Shown here: piece after piece, positions 60,343-64,000 of the stretch | Layout of the letters: every line of letters begins with the position of its first letter | Numbering within the stretch: position 1 is the first letter of the stretch | Source: Brachionus manjavacas | Taxonomy: Eukaryota > Rotifera > Eurotatoria > Ploima > Brachionidae | Length of the DNA stretch: 64,000 nucleotides | Assembly: GCA_019054805.1 (NCBI GenBank) | Contig: JAHQIY010000002.1 | Location: 6,014,001 to 6,078,000 of the forward strand | Direction: 5' to 3' | Position numbers and translations under genes: made by a program | Notes under the pieces: model-generated | Told to the model about the DNA's origin: nothing | The model's input: only the letters and a program-made list of their open reading frames with translations | Databases searched by the model: none

Positions 60343-63300
60343 CTATTTTCTAAGCAATCTTCGGTTGTTTTTTTCAATTGTTTTTTCATGATTCTTGATT
60401 AATTGCTTATATTTTTCAGCACGAATGAAATTTTCATATTCAGCAAATATAAATTCATCATATGATTTACAATTTATAACTTCATCTTTTATTTTCAAAC
60501 CATTTGTAATTACAAAAAATTTTGTATTGTTATCATTTAGATTTAGAATCCATAAGTTTTCTACATATACTGAATTTAGGAGAACACTTCGAGGCACAAA
60601 CTCAAGGCTGATTACGTGACCACCGATGTCTTTTAGATATTTATTGGCTTCATCCAGTAATGTAGCATGATTCATGTCCACACCAGCATATTCAAATATA
60701 ACACTAAACGGTTTACGGTCAGGCGGTGAAGAAAACCACATAACTTTTGACTTGGAAACTTTTTCCTTTAATTTTTTATAAGCTGAATTTTTTAATTTTG
60801 CGCTCTGCATATCAGGCTTAGTTGCACCATTTATTGGCGGTAGTTCTCCACCCGAACTTGTCTTTAAAAGTGAGTCTAAATTAATGCCCATTTCTTCAAA
60901 AGTCGGCATCTCAAAATTCACACCACCAGGCAAAACGCTAAAATTGAAAAATATAAATCAATTAAACAAAATAACCTGTCCTTTTAATGATTAGAATTTT
61001 GAAATTTCATCAAGTTTAATTAAATTCTTCGTTTTATTTAAACATTTGAAGTTATTCATTAAATTTTTTTGAACACTCTTAAAAATATAAATCCGGTAAT
61101 GCGCATTTACTTAATTAGATTTTTTGCCTAGAAAAACTTTTTTCTTATGTTTGTTAAATTTCTAAATTGTTAATTTCTGATTTTTAATGACTAAAATGCT
61201 TAAATCTAACTAAGCCAGATTATTTAGAATATTTGAGAATTTCTTTTGTAATTGAAAACGAAAAATATATTCTCATAAACGAAATTAAATTATTTTATAA
61301 AAAAATCATGATTAAATGACTCATCCTAAAAATGTAAATAACAAAATGTATTTTTTAAATGAAGATAAAGAATAAAATTTAATAACTGGTATTTTTAAAG
61401 AGATCTATTTCTTTCGGCTAGTGAATTTTTTCTTCTGCAATTAAATTTTTTTTAATTGCTAGTAAAAAAAATTAATTAATGATAGCTAAATTTGACGAAA
61501 AAAGACGATTTTCATGTTATTCACAAGGTAGTTAAGGTAATTGTCCAGTTCAAATGTATTTGCTCTTGCACCAAGATTCACAAAAATGCACTCTGCATTT
61601 GTAAACAGATAAACATAATCATGCAAGTAAATGTGAATTACATATTGATGATCAACGTTTAAATCCAAATGTTAGGGATGAGATACTAAGAATTTACGAA
61701 AATGAAACTAAGTCAACTGTTCATATTCTTGATAAACTAGACGATAAGGATATGGTCGTTTCTGTCAAAATTTTGGTCAAAATTATCAAGCTAATGCACA
61801 GAAATCTTCAAATGGTCCAAAACGTCGTGGCAGACCTTGTGGTTCTACAACTAAAAAAGAAATACAGAAAATAGTTCTGTCAGAAAATCAAAAAAAGAGC
61901 GAAAAAACTAAAATTGATATTTCCATATGAAATTTTCATATTTTTTGTCGGTACTTAGCTTAAATTTTTTTTTCCTTTTCAAATTTAATATGAATGAAAT
62001 TTTATAAAAATATTTATGGTTGTTTTTGTATACTTTTATTTTTGCTATCATAAACATAATTTTAATAGCAGGTGAAAAAAAATTGTTAGCAGAAGAAAAT
62101 AATTACTATCCTTATGTTAGCTAGCAGAAAAATTTTCTAGCAGAAAAAAAAATTTACTAGCAGAAGAAATAACGTCCATTTTTAAAATCATAAATGCATC
62201 TTAGACTCAAATTAGAAAAAATTCCAATTAAATTTTAAATCTAAATAATGAATGCTTCATTTAGTTTTTTAGTTTTCGTTAGTCTATTAATCTAAATATT
62301 AAAAAAGATTAAAAATAAATTTTTTAATTTGATTTAATTTAATATTTGAACTAAATTAAATATGAAAAAACTGGACTTGCTCTGCATTAAATATTAATCA
62401 AAAATTTTTTAAATCCCTTTTGTTAAATAAAATCGCTTCTTATTTCTTAAATTTTAAGCTATTTAAATGTACAAACAACTCTGTGACAAATTTTAAAAAA
62501 CGATTTTTCTGAAATTTCTAAAGACTTAAAAAATTAAATAATATTAGACTTTTATAAATATTAAAGTGTCAAGTCAATGTGCTATAGATTATTTGAAAAA
62601 GAGAATTTTTTATTTCTTTTGATAGGATTCACTTAAATTTGAAAATAACTTTTTTGATATTTTAACTTTATAAAAAATTGAATCAAATTTTCATAAATTT
62701 AAAAAAAATTTACTAAATTTTTCATTTAAAATTAAAAAATATTTTACCCGACATCGACTCCACTAACTGTTAGATGATCCAAAAGTTTTGGCTCGATAAC
62801 ATTCGAAACAAGGTTAGTTAAGTTTTTAATATACTCAAAGCTAATTGTTGATGAAGTTGGCGATGCCTTCGATGAATCGACATTATTGTCATTATTTGAA
62901 GATAGTTTGGCGATCTTTTTGTTTTCATGTTCCGTTGAAGTGACACAAGTGTCGTTCCAATTGACTATGCGGTATAAATTAGCTTCGCCTATATTCTGCC
63001 GGTCTGGGTCAGTTGTGGTTGCAACTAAAGCAAAAAATGTATCATTCAATTCCTCTGGAAATTTAAGAACACTTTCTTCTAATTTGTTCTTGAGCACAAA
63101 ACATTTTGGATCATTGGCACCATCGTAATCTAATTTATAAGTGCCACATTCAAGATCTTTTTGATAAGTTGACAAAAAACTTCTCACACTTTCCAGCGAT
63201 GTCGAATTGACTTTTGCCGTGTTGTATACCAATGGAGGCGAATTATCTAATTTTAGATTATTTATCTCATTTTGACTTAGCTGATTGCTGATTGAAACTC

Positions 63301-64000
63301 TTGGCTTAATGCTTTCGTAGTACTTTTTCAGCATTCCAATTTCTTGTTCAGTCATTGATTTGTGAAAAGTCTTGGATGGTCGAATGGACGCCAGTGCCAA
63401 CAAACGCTTGGCTTGACTGAACGAAATTTGTTTTTCTTTTTCTGATGGTACTGATTCAAATTCGAGAGCCAATTTGGGAAAATATGACAACTGGCCTCTA
63501 AGACAAAGAGAGCCTCGTCTTCTCAAGCCAGTCAAATCTTCATTTATACTGTTTCGTCTTGATTCAACAAAGGCATTCGAATCCATACTGTGTCGTTTGT
63601 TAATAAAGTTGCCATCATTTGAGGACATCGAGCTTTGGTCACTTGCTGCTGAACGAGATGAGCTTGTGGTTGTCTCCGAATCTTCACCATCACTAGTAAC
63701 CTGCTGTTTGCTTAAATCCTGCTTTAGAGGAATACTTTTTATCTGATTGTTAATAAATGAATTTCGTCCCCGATAGTGGCTGTTGAACATGAAATTTACC
63801 GGAACACTTTCTCTTCTGTCTACAAAAGTTAATTTTTTCAACTCCAAACTCAAGTCTATGTAATTTCTTCCAGTTGATTGATAGTTAAGTACCGAGTTGG
63901 TGAACACTTGGGGATTTATTGCATTTTGATGCTCCTTAATCATTTTGAAATCATTTATGGTGCGAAATTTGCGCAAACTATTCGATTTTCGAATCAAATT
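60343..64000 (-). CDS. Unrecognised protein, 3' part of a gene running off the window
   Basis: Two exons join in frame: 64000-62748 (open at the window edge) and 60937-60343, across an intron of about 1.8 kb (GT at 62747, AG at 60938). The join reads SGVDVG-VLPGGVNFEMPTFE, in phase 2. The frame has no ATG at the edge, so the gene continues to the right. Visible length is at least 615 residues. The first exon is Ser/Asn-rich with basic-Ser sites (LRRRGSLCLRG, ESRRNSINE) that could be kinase targets, and a more structured part near ELNDTFFALVATTTDPDRQN. The last exon has a folded-looking stretch (KPFSVIFEYAGVDMNHATLL, then GGHVISLEFVPRSV) and ends in a basic helix. I recognise no family. The two exons are treated as one gene because the splice phases fit and no start codon explains the 60937 exon. 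Confidence 0.65.
61400..62177 (+). mobile_element. MULE-like element in the intron, with FLYWCH/AT-hook relic
   Basis: A 778-bp element bounded by identical 9-mers ATTTTTAAA (61391-61399 and 62178-62186), the size of a MULE target duplication. Both ends carry reiterated subterminal units: the right end (62090-62177) repeats TAGCAGAAAAAATTT-type units, and inverted copies with CTTTCGGCTAG, TTCTTCTGC and TTGCTAG occur at 61410-61480. Inside, on the plus strand, a degraded frame (about 61570-61740) shows a Cys/His pattern ending DKHNHASKCELHIDD and then RLNPNVRDEILRIYENETK, as in FLYWCH zinc fingers of MULE-type transposases. Another frame (about 61770-61910) has the AT-hook GPKRRGRPCGSTTKK. No catalytic core is present. 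Confidence 0.55.

Noticed and set aside
1..64000. CRISPR arrays, bacterial operons or prophage
   Set aside because: Spliceosomal introns and animal gene families run through the window; no regularly spaced repeats were seen.

Overview
This is a very AT-rich piece of an animal nuclear genome. The genes are split by short GT-AG introns, mostly 43-60 bp, and several belong to families found only in animals or best known there: a FOXK transcription factor, the Polycomb protein EED, a PTPRR/PTPN7-type receptor phosphatase, VPS33B, and a three-Ig IgLON/lachesin-like surface protein. The mix of compact introns, low GC and many small decayed transposons fits a small invertebrate bilaterian. A rotifer-like animal is my guess, but nothing here proves the taxon.

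Layout, left to right. 1-3.6 kb: a decayed non-LTR retrotransposon (LINE) tail and a GRAM-domain gene (minus). 3.6-14.6 kb: mostly gene-free AT-rich DNA holding an RT remnant, a strikingly GC-rich 246-bp mariner-type MITE (8536-8781), a 120-bp foldback element and a LINE 3' end. 14.6-16.5 kb: intronless FOXK (minus). 19.6-21.5 kb: EED in nine exons (plus). 22.1-23.6 kb: an internally deleted Mutator-like (MULE) transposon. 24.9-27.05 kb: the transmembrane and cytoplasmic part of a PTPRR-like phosphatase (minus), whose 5' exons I could not find in the following ~6 kb. 33.3-36.7 kb: VPS33B in fifteen exons and a small secreted protein (minus). 37.4-38.9 kb: two PLAC8 genes (plus) facing a tiny Cys-rich CYSTM-like gene (minus). 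39.3-42.4 kb: a GPI-type Ig protein (minus). 43.6-44.8 kb: a proline-rich EF-hand protein (minus). 46.5-53.5 kb: a large two-PDZ scaffold (minus). 55-58.7 kb: a transposon graveyard (LINE pieces, a nested MITE, piggyBac-like ends, a tRNA-derived SINE). 60.3-64 kb: a gene I do not recognise, running off the right edge, with a second MULE-like element in its intron.

Functionally, FOXK and EED are chromatin/transcription regulators. The phosphatase carries an intact MAP-kinase docking motif. VPS33B is an endolysosomal SM protein. The PLAC8/CYSTM, Ig, PDZ and EF-hand genes are membrane or cortex proteins. These look like ordinary independent loci rather than one pathway. I found no convincing undescribed molecular system; the most unusual material is the transposon population and a few residue-level oddities in conserved proteins. 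All exon joins are my own reading of splice sites and reading frame, not RNA evidence.
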